Shown: positions 7,172-17,062, counted from the stretch's first letter. The stretch is DNA of 54,540 nt from Pedobacter sp. AK013 (GCF_014205835.1 NZ_JACHCQ010000039.1:1-54540); one strand, 5' to 3'. Program-made: numbers and translations. Notes: generated by a model from the letters alone, not told the origin.

Positions 7172-8776
7172 TTATAAACTGGTTTCGGCAGTTATTTCTT
7201 TCTTAAGTACACGCTTTTTTCTTGTCTTCTTTGTTACAGGTTTTTCGAGTGTAAACCGAAATATCAGGCCTAAAATAAAACCACTAATCAGTCCTCCAAT
7301 ATGGGCTGCATTATCAATACCACCAGTTAAGCCATAGAACAGGTTATAACCAATAAAAATCAAGGTCCCGATTAAAAAGGACTTGGTGAAGTTTTCGTCA
7401 TAAAACTTTGAAACCAGTAGTGCAAGAAATATTCCTGATAAACCGAAGATTGCCCCAGAGGCACCAACACTAACTATCGATGGGTTCCACCATATACTTG
7501 CTAAACTGGCCATTATCCCCGTGAACAAGTAGGAAAGCAGAAATCTGATTTTGCCCAAGCGCATTTCGAGTATAAAACCTAAAAATATAAGGCCAATCAT
7601 ATTGGTAAGAATATGCATGATACCTCCATGTAAGAAGGTATTGGTGATTAATCTCCACCATTCTCCGTTTTTTACAAATGGGCCGAAATTTGCGCCCCAG
7701 GTTAAGAGGTCGGTCGTGGCGAAATTTATAAAACCTAGACCACTAATCACCATTGTTAAAAAGAGCAAAATGTTTATGAAAACTAAAATTGGCGTTAAAT
7801 AAAAGCCATTTTTTGGCTGCAAGAAACGCAGGAATTCAATTAAATCATCATTTTTTATGGGCGTCCCGCTTTCAAATGCTCTGAGAGCCGGGCGGTCAAT
7901 TTTGGGTATCAATACCATGATCAGCCAAATAATCGATAAAATACCAAAAGATATAAATATCCAGTTTGATTGATTTCCCAATCTATCTTCAAAAGGTTCT
8001 TTTCGGGCTATAAGTACCGGCGCAGTACTCCGGTCATATTTAATACAGTGCAGTATTGCAGCCTTGTAACCATCTTTATCACTACTGTTTCCAACTTGTT
8101 CCAAGTATCTGAATTCGTTGAAGCTATTGTGTTCAACATCATATTGACTTGTGGATAGTAATGTTTCGTAGTTTTCTTGTTTTTCGGCCGGTGTGAGCCT
8201 GTTGCTGATGTGTTTAGAATATTTGACGCCTAGGAATGCTTTACATTCATCGTTTTTCACATCTTTATCTATAATTGGGAGCACAACGAAAATATAAATG
8301 TTGAAATTTTCATTGTTTCTCCCACTAACTTCAACAGAAGTATTTACGCCGATATTATTTTTATCGATATTAAATTTTTTCAGCGTGTAATATTTCGATG
8401 GCTTGTGTTGATCGATTTCATTTATGCTAAATAGTAGAGTGAGTTTTCCTGTAACTTTTGGAAGATAATTTTGAGCGATTACGTTTGGAATAGATAAGGC
8501 AATCAAAATGATCATGAAATATAAATCAGGTAGTTTGTCCCTATCTGACTTTAAATTTAAAATGCGGATTCTTCGTCTAAAGAAGAACAAAGTTACAAGT
8601 AACGATACTACAGCAGGTCCTGCAAATTGAATTATAGTGTCATTGAGAGAGAAAAGTTCTAGTTTGATTGCGAGTAGCCAATGTATAAAAGTGTAACCCA
8701 CGCATATTGATATAGAAATTAACAGGAATGGTATGAACAGAATATTTAGTTTCTTTACAGTTAAATCGCGTTGCAT
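7172..8776 (-). CDS. Rhomboid family intramembrane serine protease with a large N-terminal extension
   Basis: A 534-residue protein. The rhomboid core is at about 325-515, with HGGIMHILTN (H383, H388, N392), the nucleophile S440 in VGASGAIFGL and the catalytic H492 in NAAHIGGLISGF. These polytopic enzymes cleave transmembrane substrates inside the membrane. Residues 1-105 add three hydrophobic segments, and about 105-270 form a soluble, probably extracytoplasmic domain, followed by a TM at about 271-292. A basic tail (KKTRKKRVLKKE) ends the protein. Typical bacterial rhomboids are 200-300 residues, so the extension is distinctive. It is monocistronic, and its substrate is unknown. Confidence 0.9.
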   Translation of the reverse strand: MQRDLTVKKLNILFIPFLLISISICVGYTFIHWLLAIKLELFSLNDTIIQFAGPAVVSLLVTLFFFRRRIRILNLKSDRDKLPDLYFMIILIALSIPNVIAQNYLPKVTGKLTLLFSINEIDQHKPSKYYTLKKFNIDKNNIGVNTSVEVSGRNNENFNIYIFVVLPIIDKDVKNDECKAFLGVKYSKHISNRLTPAEKQENYETLLSTSQYDVEHNSFNEFRYLEQVGNSSDKDGYKAAILHCIKYDRSTAPVLIARKEPFEDRLGNQSNWIFISFGILSIIWLIMVLIPKIDRPALRAFESGTPIKNDDLIEFLRFLQPKNGFYLTPILVFINILLFLTMVISGLGFINFATTDLLTWGANFGPFVKNGEWWRLITNTFLHGGIMHILTNMIGLIFLGFILEMRLGKIRFLLSYLFTGIMASLASIWWNPSIVSVGASGAIFGLSGIFLALLVSKFYDENFTKSFLIGTLIFIGYNLFYGLTGGIDNAAHIGGLISGFILGLIFRFTLEKPVTKKTRKKRVLKKEITAETSL

Positions 8777-8869
8777 TTCTATAAAATCGAAGGCATTAAT
8801 TTGCTCAATAATAGGATAAATCTTTCAGTTTCGATAACTGTTTATTACTGATATTGAAATTTATCTAAG

Positions 8870-9646
8870 TTATTCACTTTTGATTATTGTTAAGTAGTTT
8901 TTAACAGCATCTTCTGCTTTTTGGTTCCGCTTAATGTCTTTTTCGAAGAGTTCAATTCTCAGGTCTTTATAAAGCGCTATCGAATTTTCTAACGCAGCGA
9001 TTAAAGATGTCTTATTGTATTCGGCAATGGTACTTTTGAGCAAGTTAAAATCTTTGGTTGAAAGTTGCGATTCTACTTTACGCACACCTCTTGGAAGGTT
9101 GTTGTTTTTAATGTGCAGTAGTGGACCAAACACGACCATTCTTAAAAAACCAAAGAAATCAAAAGCTTCCAGATATTCACCTCTGCCGATTTTTAAAAGG
9201 GTATAATGCATCCAAGTCCAAAAACGATCTTCAATCCATTGGTAATCCGGGTAGGGGAATTTAGCTTCAGTTTGATCGAGGATTTGTTGTAATTGATTGT
9301 CTCTGTCGATGAGTAGCAGCGGGTTTTCTACTCTCAAGGAAAATTCATCCAGGGTTAGAAATTTAATATCAACGTGTAATATAGGATTGTTGTAAAGGCA
9401 GATCAATACGAGTGGTTCGCCAACATGTTCGCCTGTAAATGCAGAGATAAGCTCGCCCAGGCGACCGGCGTATTCAATCATCTTTAATTTATCGGCCGAT
9501 ACTTTTTCTTTAGTGACAAGAACAAGATCGAGATCTGAAAATTCGTCGATGTCGCTGCTGAGCCAGGAGCCACCAACGGCCAGGCCGATAACGGATTCAT
9601 CATTTTTTAGTGTTTCGGTGACGTTCAAGGCAAATTGCTGGTGCAT
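8870..9646 (-). CDS. Nucleotidyltransferase domain protein
   Basis: A 258-residue protein. The N-terminal nucleotidyltransferase motif is clear: GGSW at 25-28 and DLDLVLV at 38-44, giving metal-binding Asp38 and Asp40 in the hG[GS]x9-13DxD pattern. Asp93 in LHVDIKF is a likely third acidic residue. The C-terminal half is mostly helical. Relatives range from aminoglycoside adenylyltransferases to antitoxin-like proteins; the substrate cannot be told. It is followed by the archaemetzincin operon on the same strand. Confidence 0.8.
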   Translation of the reverse strand: MHQQFALNVTETLKNDESVIGLAVGGSWLSSDIDEFSDLDLVLVTKEKVSADKLKMIEYAGRLGELISAFTGEHVGEPLVLICLYNNPILHVDIKFLTLDEFSLRVENPLLLIDRDNQLQQILDQTEAKFPYPDYQWIEDRFWTWMHYTLLKIGRGEYLEAFDFFGFLRMVVFGPLLHIKNNNLPRGVRKVESQLSTKDFNLLKSTIAEYNKTSLIAALENSIALYKDLRIELFEKDIKRNQKAEDAVKNYLTIIKSE

Positions 9647-9675
9647 CGTGTGTAAATTAAATAATATGAATATTG

Positions 9676-10572
9676 TTATTCGGAAATAACGATGTCAGCA
9701 TTTATTAATGCAAGCTCGTTTTCAATTTTGTTTTTACTGAAAAAGACTGATAGGTCTTGGAGCCTTTTTTTATTGTCGTATTTTAATGTTGAATTTAATT
9801 TTTGTTGACATCCGGAACATAATCTTGCTATGCTTCTATCCGTTTCAGCTAGGCTATTTGTGCCGTTCATTAAGCAATTCGCTTCAATGCAATGGGTTAG
9901 GCCAAACATGTGACCAATTTCGTGCGACGAGGTTTTTAAAAGTCTTTGCAGGCTTAAATTAAATTGTTTGGGGGTAAGTGGCCTTTGGTGAAATCTGTAA
10001 ATTGAACCTACTGCCAGTCCTTTATCGTAAGACGCAAGCCCAAATACAAAATTCCACTTTTCGCTTGGGTATAAGTCCATTTCTATTATGCCCATCATTA
10101 CAATTGCATCTTTCGGTTTTTGCACTGCAATAATCGTATCGCGCAGGTATGTGGCTAAAAGCTGTTCATGGTGTTGGTTTATTCTCCTTGCACCTAAAGG
10201 GATTATTTTATTGTTTGAACTTTGTTGTATCCGGGTTTTAATCTGGAAGAAATTTTCCAGGTATTGGCGGGTTAACTCGATCTGCTTCCATTCGAGACCT
10301 GAGAAATCTCCAATAGGTTTTAGATAAATGGTATGACGTGTACCATCAGGAGTTAAGGGATAGGTCTTTTGGTAATCACCAAGTGTTAGCATACGTTCCT
10401 TATGAGAAAAAAGCCAATCGCCTTTTTGGGGCTTTTTTAAGGGAATATCATTTTTGGCTATTGCATTAAAATAGTTTGTATTGTTATTACAGGATATAAA
10501 GCATAAAATAACTAACATACAAAGTGAAAAATGTTTAATGCAGCTGTACATGTTTTGAATTTTATTATACAT
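9676..10572 (-). CDS. Archaemetzincin-family zinc metalloprotease, probable lipoprotein
   Basis: Started at the ATG at 10572, the protein has 298 residues. A lipoprotein signal (LCMLVILCFISC) is near the N-terminus. The zinc site HEIGHMFGLTHC fits HExGHxxGxxHC. It is followed by a CxM (EANCLMNGT) and a CSGC pair, the archaemetzincin cysteine pattern that holds a second zinc. The start at 10572 overlaps the DinB-like gene by 8 bp, which suggests coupling; ATG 10551 also leaves a full signal peptide. An extended frame reaching 10695 runs into the upstream gene and is rejected. It is predicted to be membrane-anchored in the envelope; the substrate is unknown. Confidence 0.85.
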   Translation of the reverse strand: MYNKIQNMYSCIKHFSLCMLVILCFISCNNNTNYFNAIAKNDIPLKKPQKGDWLFSHKERMLTLGDYQKTYPLTPDGTRHTIYLKPIGDFSGLEWKQIELTRQYLENFFQIKTRIQQSSNNKIIPLGARRINQHHEQLLATYLRDTIIAVQKPKDAIVMMGIIEMDLYPSEKWNFVFGLASYDKGLAVGSIYRFHQRPLTPKQFNLSLQRLLKTSSHEIGHMFGLTHCIEANCLMNGTNSLAETDRSIARLCSGCQQKLNSTLKYDNKKRLQDLSVFFSKNKIENELALINADIVISE

Positions 10573-11011
10573 CCAACAATCGCCTGTGATAGTTAATTTG
10601 CCCCAGGTGATAAGCCAAATGAGTGGCGAGGTGCGTGAGAAAATATTCGGTTGAGGTTTTTTCTTCCAAAACCAGTAAAGGATATTCAGCATCAATTTCA
10701 GCCAGGGTTAATTTATCGAGTGTTTGGCCAACAATAGCAATGGTTTTGTCTATTTTTTCAATCAGTTCGTAGCGAGGCAGATCCTTTAACGAAAATTCGA
10801 GTTCACGGTTTCGTACATAACCACTGCCTCCCAATGTTGCCCCGATGTAGGTATTTAAATTACCAATTAAGTGTAAACATAGATTGCCGGCCGAATTGGC
10901 TATACTTAGGTGTATTATCCATAAGTTAGCTTCGTTTTTATACGATTCGATCTCGGTTTTTAATTTGTTGAGATCCCGGTTGAAAAGTGTTTTTAAGGTT
11001 TGAGTAAGCAT
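10565..11011 (-). CDS. DinB-like four-helix protein
   Basis: A 148-residue protein with the DinB/YfiT layout: a helix with H47 (NLCLHLIGNLNTYIG) and a C-terminal helix with two further histidines (THLATHLAYHLGQINYHRR). Together they match the metal-binding triad of DinB-like hydrolases or transferases. The family includes bacillithiol- and mycothiol-dependent transferases, but the activity here is unassigned. It overlaps the archaemetzincin gene by 8 bp and is the first gene of that pair. Confidence 0.85.
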   Translation of the reverse strand: MLTQTLKTLFNRDLNKLKTEIESYKNEANLWIIHLSIANSAGNLCLHLIGNLNTYIGATLGGSGYVRNRELEFSLKDLPRYELIEKIDKTIAIVGQTLDKLTLAEIDAEYPLLVLEEKTSTEYFLTHLATHLAYHLGQINYHRRLLDV

Positions 11012-11325
11012 GTGAAAATTCTTAAGATATTATTTGTATTGCTACCAAGCGAATATAAATATTTGATAGCATAATGTAGCTTTTCAAAGCATTTCTTATC
11101 CAGTTAAGTGAAGGAATTGAAATGATAGCGGGACCAAAGATCTTTTGTAAAAAAGGTACTGACCACGCAGTAGCTATTAGGCCTTTAAAACCAATAGGAA
11201 ACAACTAATAAAACAAGTTCAGCATGACGATCACGTTTGGAAATAACGCTAAAAATTTATCCTTTACCAACAAAAAAACACCTACAATTTCTTGTAGGTG
11301 TTTCTCTATTAAAAAGGGCTTTAAT
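11012..11325. other. Intergenic region holding only a terminator
   Basis: A 314-bp gap. A 60-codon minus frame in it (11022-11204) has no domain and unremarkable composition, so I do not call it. The terminator at 11276-11303 is the only clear element. Confidence 0.5.
11276..11303 (-). terminator. Intrinsic terminator of the GIN-domain gene
   Basis: A 12-bp perfect stem (AAACACCTACAA with TTGTAGGTGTTT) and a TTTC loop. On the minus strand it is followed by a T-run. It lies 23 bp past the GIN gene stop. Confidence 0.9.
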
Positions 11326-12057
11326 TTATACTTTTCTTACTCCGCCTGAGCCAATAACAGTTTTATCTACACTTGGATTACCGGAATAATTTACACTTCC
11401 TGATCCGCTGATCACTGCTCTAATGCTTTCGCTTACCGCAATATTCACAGTTCCTGAACCGCTAATGGTGCTGTTTAAAGTTTTTGTAGAAAAAGATTTA
11501 CCTGCAAAAGTTCCCGAGCTACTGATCACCACTTTGGCATGATCTGCACCTCCTGTAATATTTATCGAACCAGAACCGCTGATTACACCACTATAGTTAT
11601 CTACATCTGCTGTTGCTTTAATGCTTCCAGAACCGCTTACGGTTGTGGTTAGACTACCAGTGCTGATTTTTCCATTTACGGTTAAACTTCCATCACCGCT
11701 AACAGTTAAACTTGCTAATTCTCTGGCCGATACATAAGCTGTTATTTTTTTACCTTCATATTTTCTAGACCAGCTTGTGATGCTGGTTTGCGGACGGATA
11801 ACTAAAACATTGCCTTTTACTTCGGTAACGATTGTGGCCAATGCATCTGCATCGCCTTCTAAACGACAACTTTCACTATTGCCTAAAGTTACAATTACGT
11901 TTATAGGGCCTGCTGCAGCAACTCCATTGAAATTTTTCACCTCCCTGTCGTCGCCGTTATTTTTTGAAGTGTTGATACTGATCTGATTTTTAGCAATTAC
12001 ATTGATACTAGAGGTTAATGTAAGTGATGCCAATAATATTGCAAATACTTTTTTCAT
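11326..12057 (-). CDS. Head GIN domain (DUF2807) secreted protein
   Basis: A 243-residue protein with a signal peptide at about 1-22. It starts with the REVKNFNGVAAAGPINVIVTLG segment typical of GIN domains, where the conserved phenylalanine and glycine begin a right-handed beta-helix. Repeats of SGSGS spaced about 20 residues apart follow (VSGDGSL, VSGSGSI, ISGSGSI, ISGSGTV, ISGSGSV, IGSGGV), consistent with beta-helix rungs. It is periplasmic or surface-located with unknown function, and abundant in Bacteroidota. It is monocistronic. Confidence 0.9.
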   Translation of the reverse strand: MKKVFAILLASLTLTSSINVIAKNQISINTSKNNGDDREVKNFNGVAAAGPINVIVTLGNSESCRLEGDADALATIVTEVKGNVLVIRPQTSITSWSRKYEGKKITAYVSARELASLTVSGDGSLTVNGKISTGSLTTTVSGSGSIKATADVDNYSGVISGSGSINITGGADHAKVVISSSGTFAGKSFSTKTLNSTISGSGTVNIAVSESIRAVISGSGSVNYSGNPSVDKTVIGSGGVRKV

Positions 12058-12202
12058 GGTATAGTTTTATTTTTAGATAAATAATGAGCTTTTTCTTATA
12101 AGACGATGGTTTTGTTGAAAAGTTGCATAAGATGCAATTTAATTCTCCTTATCAGTATTTTTTAATGTGCCTAATAAAGAAGAGCCTGGATCACTCTAAT
12201 TG

Positions 12203-12289
12203 GTCACGTTGAGCCTATCGAAACACTTTCGAAACATTTAAAAAGAGGTTCTACGATAAGCTCTCCGTAGGACTCCTTTGGACAGGACG
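12203..12289. repeat. Degenerate dispersed palindrome
   Basis: GTCACGTTGAGCCTATCGAAAC on the left and an imperfectly complementary right side (GATAAGCTC, then GGACAGGAC). The left arm resembles 53138-53159 (GTCATGTTGAGCCTGTCGAAAC), so this is a decayed copy of the same element. It lies between the M1 peptidase and GIN genes. Confidence 0.5.
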
Positions 12290-12326
12290 ATATTTTATAC
12301 TTATGATACAACCTCTTCTCTAAGAT

Positions 12327-13982
12327 TTAGCTCCCCTTTTTTGTCTTGATGTAAAACAACGGATCGTGTTTAAAGTTATCTGCATTTATGCTGGCATCTA
12401 CTTTAATGGTTTTCCAATCGTTTGTGGGTTTAATTAAGGTATAAGCGCCTGTTTTTAGCGTTACACGTACTGGCATATCAAAATCTTTTACATCCGTAAT
12501 CCATCGGTAAGAGAGGATACCATTATTGACTTTATATGCCAGAACAGGGATCTTCGTATAACGTAAATACTGATCAAAAACTTTGTCTAATTTAAGGCCA
12601 CTTTGTTTGGCTATGTAATTTTCGATCTGAGCAGTGCTTACCGTTTGATGGTAAAATGTTTTGTTTATTCCGCGGAGAATCTGTCTGAATTTTTCATCGT
12701 TATTGATGAGTTGGCGGATAGTACTAATCAAATTTGCACCTTTCGGATACATATCGCCAGAGCCTTCTTTGTTTACGCCATAAGGGCCTATCACGGGTGA
12801 ATCATTATGGATAATCTTCTGCAATCCGATTACATATTCATTTGCAGCTGCTTTGTTCTCGGTACATTCGGTAAACAATACCTCTGAATAATTGGTAAAA
12901 CCTTCATGAATCCACATATCGGCAATATCTTTTGAGGTAATATTATTACCAAACCATTCGTGGCCGCTTTCGTGGATGGTAATGAAATCCCATTTTAAGC
13001 CATGGCCGGTTCCGCTTAAATCTTTACCTAGATAACCTGGTTTAAATTGATTGCCATAAGCTACTGCGCTTTGATGTTCCATGCCTAAATGTGGTGCCTG
13101 AACCAATTTGTAGCCATCTTTGTACCATGGGTAAGGACCAAACCAATATTCGAAACATTTTAGCATGGGTTTCACATCGGCATCCCAATGTGGGCGGGCT
13201 TTGGCGCTATCGGTTTGCAACGCCCAGTAATCGATGCTGAGTTTCCCGTTTTCACCATCATAACTGTCTTGCCAGTGGGCATATTTGCCAATGTAAAAGG
13301 TTACATCGTAATTGTTGATGGGGTTAGCAACAAACCAATTGTATTGTTTGTAACCATCGGGCTTATCTACCGTATTTCTCAACCTTCCGTTAGATATTTC
13401 CTGTAAATTTTTAGGAACACTAATGCTGATTAGCATACTATCTACCTCGTCGCTCTGGTGATCTTTATTTGGCCACCATACACTTGCTCCTAAACCCTGG
13501 CAGGCCACAGAAACAAAAGGATTACCTGCTTCATCTTTTTTGAAGATAAAACCACCATCCCAAGGCGGTGTTTTTGCTACTAAAGGATTGCCTGAATAGA
13601 AAACTGTGAATTTATCTTTGCTTCCTTTTTTTACTGCTTTAGGGAAGGTTACAAAAACCGCATTGTATGCTCGGGTAAAAGGTAAATCAGCACCTTTGTA
13701 TACTACTTTATCTACTTTTAAGTTATCAAAAAGATCGAACTGTAATTTGGTGAAATCTTGCGTGGCAGTAAAAGCAAATTCATTGCTCCCGCTTACTGTT
13801 TTCTGGTCGATATCTATTTTCACATCTAAGTGGTAATAATTAATATCGTAACAGGTGCGTAAAGGGGTAAGTGTTCCGCGGAGGCTATCGGCCCGGGAGT
13901 TTACCTGGTTTTTGCCGAGCATTTGCGCCTGTGCACCAAAAATGCAGAGGGCGATGGCAAGGATGGATAGTAATTTTTTCAT
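12327..13982 (-). CDS. M1 family zinc metallopeptidase, secreted
   Basis: A 551-residue protein with a signal peptide ending AQA at 1-20. It has the M1 fold order: an N-terminal beta domain, a GMEHQ segment at 300-304 corresponding to the exopeptidase GAMEN loop, and the zinc site HESGHEWFGNN (H337, E338, H341) with the third ligand E360 in HEGFTNY. M1 enzymes are mainly aminopeptidases. The protein lacks the large C-terminal helical domain of PepN/ERAP, which accounts for its short length. It is predicted periplasmic. The next minus gene upstream, a CocE-type hydrolase, lies 85 bp away. Confidence 0.9.
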   Translation of the reverse strand: MKKLLSILAIALCIFGAQAQMLGKNQVNSRADSLRGTLTPLRTCYDINYYHLDVKIDIDQKTVSGSNEFAFTATQDFTKLQFDLFDNLKVDKVVYKGADLPFTRAYNAVFVTFPKAVKKGSKDKFTVFYSGNPLVAKTPPWDGGFIFKKDEAGNPFVSVACQGLGASVWWPNKDHQSDEVDSMLISISVPKNLQEISNGRLRNTVDKPDGYKQYNWFVANPINNYDVTFYIGKYAHWQDSYDGENGKLSIDYWALQTDSAKARPHWDADVKPMLKCFEYWFGPYPWYKDGYKLVQAPHLGMEHQSAVAYGNQFKPGYLGKDLSGTGHGLKWDFITIHESGHEWFGNNITSKDIADMWIHEGFTNYSEVLFTECTENKAAANEYVIGLQKIIHNDSPVIGPYGVNKEGSGDMYPKGANLISTIRQLINNDEKFRQILRGINKTFYHQTVSTAQIENYIAKQSGLKLDKVFDQYLRYTKIPVLAYKVNNGILSYRWITDVKDFDMPVRVTLKTGAYTLIKPTNDWKTIKVDASINADNFKHDPLFYIKTKKGS

Positions 13983-14067
13983 TTGTTATTTTATCGTTAA
14001 AAACGGTCAGGCTATTTACACGCTCGTTAGAAACGAGCGTGAGCTTTCCCGCAATGACGAATTTTAT

Positions 14068-15939
14068 TTACTTCAACACTGAAACAGTAATAAACGAGCT
14101 GTTGTGCACATCGTGATAAATTTTGTGCGTAGCTTTCTGGAAATCCTGCGGTTCAGCCTGATAGATATCCATAAATTTCTGCGGATTGCGGTCGGCTAAA
14201 GGGAACCATGAGTTTTGAATCTGGATCATGATTTTATGGCCTTTTTTAAAAGTATGTGCTACATCTGGCAAAGGGTAATTTACTTTAGTGATGGCACCTG
14301 GAACAAAAGGCTCTGGTTTTTCGAAACTGTTGCGGTATTTTCCACGCATAATTTCTCCGCGCACCAACATTTCGTAGCCGCCCATAATCAGGTTTTTAGG
14401 ATTAGGCTCTGGGTTTGGTGCATCTTCAGGATAAACATCAATCAATTTAACTACATAATCGGCATCAGTACCAGTAGTAGAAACCACTAAGTTGGCTAAA
14501 ACAGGGCCTGTTAAGGTAATATCTTCCCTTAAGGCATCACTTTGATAAGTTTTTACATCCGGACGGCGGGCAGCAAAACGTTGATCGTCGATCATGTATT
14601 CGCGGGTACGTCTGGCCTGAATACCATTCTGGTAAGGTACAGGGTTATTTGGATCGCTCACATATTCATCCCAGCTATCGGTTCTGCCCACTTTTTCGAA
14701 ACTGAGTTTCCCATTAGGTTGTAAATACAGGTTTTTGCTTTCTACCTCTTGTGGTGGCCATGTTTTGAACTTTTTCCATTCGTTACTTCCGGTTACAAAA
14801 ATATTGGCTTCTGCTGCATTAAAATCTCCTTCACCTTTTAAATAATGTTTAAAGAAGGGCAGTTCGTATTGTTGTTGATAATCGATACTGGTGGTTTTGC
14901 CGAAATTAATATCGCCGAAGTAAGAACCATCACTACGTACCCAACCGCCGTGAAACCAAGGTCCTGCAACCAGGATATTGTTGGCGCCGGGATTCTGTTT
15001 CTCAATGGCTTTGTAGGTATCAAAAGTTCCATAAGCATCTTCAGCGTCGAAAAAGCCACCCACCACCATCACCGCAGGTTTTACGTTGGTTAAATGAGGG
15101 GTAATTAAACGTGCTTTCCAAAAGGTATCTAAGTTTGGGTGTTTAAATAAATCGTTCCAGAATTTAATACTATCTGCAAAATACCGGTCTTTTAGGTTCT
15201 TAACCGATCCGGCTTCTAAATAAAAGCGATAATTATCTTGAATGGGGAACTGAAAACCTTTAGGCCCTTTATCTGGTGTAATGGATTTAGGCCTTGGCAC
15301 GCCAAAACTGCTCATAAAACTAAAGGCATCCATTAGAAATAATGTACCACGGTGGTGAAAATCGTCACCCATAAACCAATCGGTAACCGGTGCCTGAGGA
15401 GAAACGGCCTTTAGTGCCGGGTGTGCATTGGGCAATGAGGTGGTAGAATAGAAACCAGGGTACGAAATGCCATAAATGCCAGCATTGCCATTGTTGCCTT
15501 TCACGTTTTTAACTAACCAATCAATGGTGTCGTAAGTATCCGTACTTTCATCAATCGCTGTTTTAGATTTTTTTCCAGTTAATTGAGGGCGGATATCAGT
15601 AAAAGTACCCTCGCTCATCCATCTGCCCCTAACATCTTGATATACAAAAATAAATCCTTCACGCATCATTGCCGGAAAGTTCCCCAAACTGAGCTTATAT
15701 TTATCTTCGCCATATGGCGCAACAGTATAGGGGGTACGGTTAATTAAAAATGGATATTTTTTGGTTTGATTTTTGGGTATATAAATGGAAGTGAAGAGTT
15801 TAACTCCATCGCGCATGGGGATCTGGCGTTCTATTTTGGTGTAGTTTTCTCTAACATATGCCGAGTCGGTTTGCTGGGCTATTAATTCATTAGAAATAAA
15901 CAGACAAAATAAAAGGCTGAAAATTCTGGTAAGGTTCAT
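14068..15939 (-). CDS. CocE/NonD family hydrolase (S15-like), secreted
   Basis: A 623-residue protein with a signal peptide at about 1-22. The alpha/beta-hydrolase half contains YQDVRGRWMSEG, the nucleophile elbow GISYPG with S159, the FFDAEDAYGTF segment likely to hold the catalytic Asp, and GPWFHGGW likely to hold the His. The C-terminal part, about 390-620, is the jelly-roll PepX_C-type domain. Relatives include cocaine esterase, glutaryl-7-ACA acylase and X-Pro dipeptidyl peptidase. The substrate is probably an ester or peptide amide. It may be co-transcribed with the M1 peptidase downstream, since both are secreted hydrolases. Confidence 0.9.
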   Translation of the reverse strand: MNLTRIFSLLFCLFISNELIAQQTDSAYVRENYTKIERQIPMRDGVKLFTSIYIPKNQTKKYPFLINRTPYTVAPYGEDKYKLSLGNFPAMMREGFIFVYQDVRGRWMSEGTFTDIRPQLTGKKSKTAIDESTDTYDTIDWLVKNVKGNNGNAGIYGISYPGFYSTTSLPNAHPALKAVSPQAPVTDWFMGDDFHHRGTLFLMDAFSFMSSFGVPRPKSITPDKGPKGFQFPIQDNYRFYLEAGSVKNLKDRYFADSIKFWNDLFKHPNLDTFWKARLITPHLTNVKPAVMVVGGFFDAEDAYGTFDTYKAIEKQNPGANNILVAGPWFHGGWVRSDGSYFGDINFGKTTSIDYQQQYELPFFKHYLKGEGDFNAAEANIFVTGSNEWKKFKTWPPQEVESKNLYLQPNGKLSFEKVGRTDSWDEYVSDPNNPVPYQNGIQARRTREYMIDDQRFAARRPDVKTYQSDALREDITLTGPVLANLVVSTTGTDADYVVKLIDVYPEDAPNPEPNPKNLIMGGYEMLVRGEIMRGKYRNSFEKPEPFVPGAITKVNYPLPDVAHTFKKGHKIMIQIQNSWFPLADRNPQKFMDIYQAEPQDFQKATHKIYHDVHNSSFITVSVLK

Positions 15940-16222
15940 TTAAGCTAGTTTTTAGGAATAAAATTTAAATATAGTTGATTAACGATTGATTAAAAAAAAT
16001 AGCTCGTAAAAGGTTTGTTAGTAATATAGAATGGAAGAGATATGTCGGATAATGGAATAGTCAGAAAGTAGGAAGATAGAGATTAGCAACCTGGTGTGCA
16101 AGAAACTGCTATTTATAACCCTTTCTTCGTCATCACTTTATCAAAATTTAGTTAAATATTGTTAAGGGATAATCTTTTAGGAATTTTCATCGTCATATAG
16201 ATATCGACATAAACACAAAATA

Positions 16223-17056
16223 ATGAATAGGTTATTGAATAAAGGATTGGTTGTTTTCGCTGCAGCAGCGATGATTGCAACCTTGAGTATCGAAAGTGTT
16301 TCAGCACAGCGACCAAGTAGGAGTGGCGGTGGTGGCGGTTCTTTTGGCGGAGGCAGATCGGGCTCAATTGGCTCATCAAGGGGTGGTGGTTCCATTTCCC
16401 GCCAGCCATCTATGCGCGCACCAAGCAGGAGCAGTTTTTCTCCGGGTATCCGTTCTGGCAGACCAAGTTATGGTTATAACAGGCCAGGGTATCGCCCAGG
16501 ATATGGCAGGCCGGGGTATGGTTACAGATTTGGTTATGGAAGAGCTTACTACAGGCCATACTACAGTTATTACAATTTTTACAGACCGTTTTTAGGTTTC
16601 AGGATTAGTGTGTTGCCTTATGGCTATTATCCATTCTGGTACGGTCCAACCCAGTTTTATTATTCTGGTGGATTATTTTATCAGCAAAATAACGATCAAT
16701 ATGAAGTGGTAACTCCGCCAGTTGGTGCCGAGGTTCCTAATTTACCATCAGACGCTAATCTGGTTACCATTAATGGTGTTGATTATTACGAATACAAAGG
16801 CGTTTATTATACCCAAAAAGAAAATGCTGATGGTAAAAGTGTATACGTAGTTGCCGGAAAAGATAGTATTTTAAATACAACGGATGGGCCAGTTGATACG
16901 CACAATATAGGTGATATTATTAATCAACTGCCAGAAGGATGCAGAGAGGTAACTATTAAAAACGAAAAATATTTTGTTTCGCCCGATGATGTTTACTATG
17001 AAGAAATAGTAGATGGAACAAACATTACTTACCGCGTAATCGGTAAATTATTTTGA
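16223..17056 (+). CDS. DUF6515 family secreted Gly/Tyr-rich protein
   Basis: A 277-residue protein with a signal peptide to about residue 29 (VSAQ). Residues 30-70 are Gly/Ser/Arg-rich. Residues 80-125 are built of Tyr-Gly-Arg-Pro repeats (RPGYRPGYGRPGYGY). A hydrophobic aromatic segment follows (FLGFRISVLPYGYYPFWYG), then two related C-terminal repeats that each carry an NGVDYYEYKGVYY-like or NEKYFVSPDDVYYEE core. This matches the DUF6515 layout; function is unknown. The low-complexity N-terminus suggests surface association. A 47-bp inverted repeat directly follows. Confidence 0.85.
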   Translation: MNRLLNKGLVVFAAAAMIATLSIESVSAQRPSRSGGGGGSFGGGRSGSIGSSRGGGSISRQPSMRAPSRSSFSPGIRSGRPSYGYNRPGYRPGYGRPGYGYRFGYGRAYYRPYYSYYNFYRPFLGFRISVLPYGYYPFWYGPTQFYYSGGLFYQQNNDQYEVVTPPVGAEVPNLPSDANLVTINGVDYYEYKGVYYTQKENADGKSVYVVAGKDSILNTTDGPVDTHNIGDIINQLPEGCREVTIKNEKYFVSPDDVYYEEIVDGTNITYRVIGKLF

Positions 17057-17062
17057 TACTTC

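Noticed and set aside
10573..10695. Upstream extension of the archaemetzincin frame
   Set aside because: It lies entirely inside the DinB-like gene and would place the lipoprotein signal in the middle of the protein.
11022..11204. 60-codon minus frame in an intergenic gap
   Set aside because: No signal, domain or conserved-looking pattern; composition like intergenic DNA.
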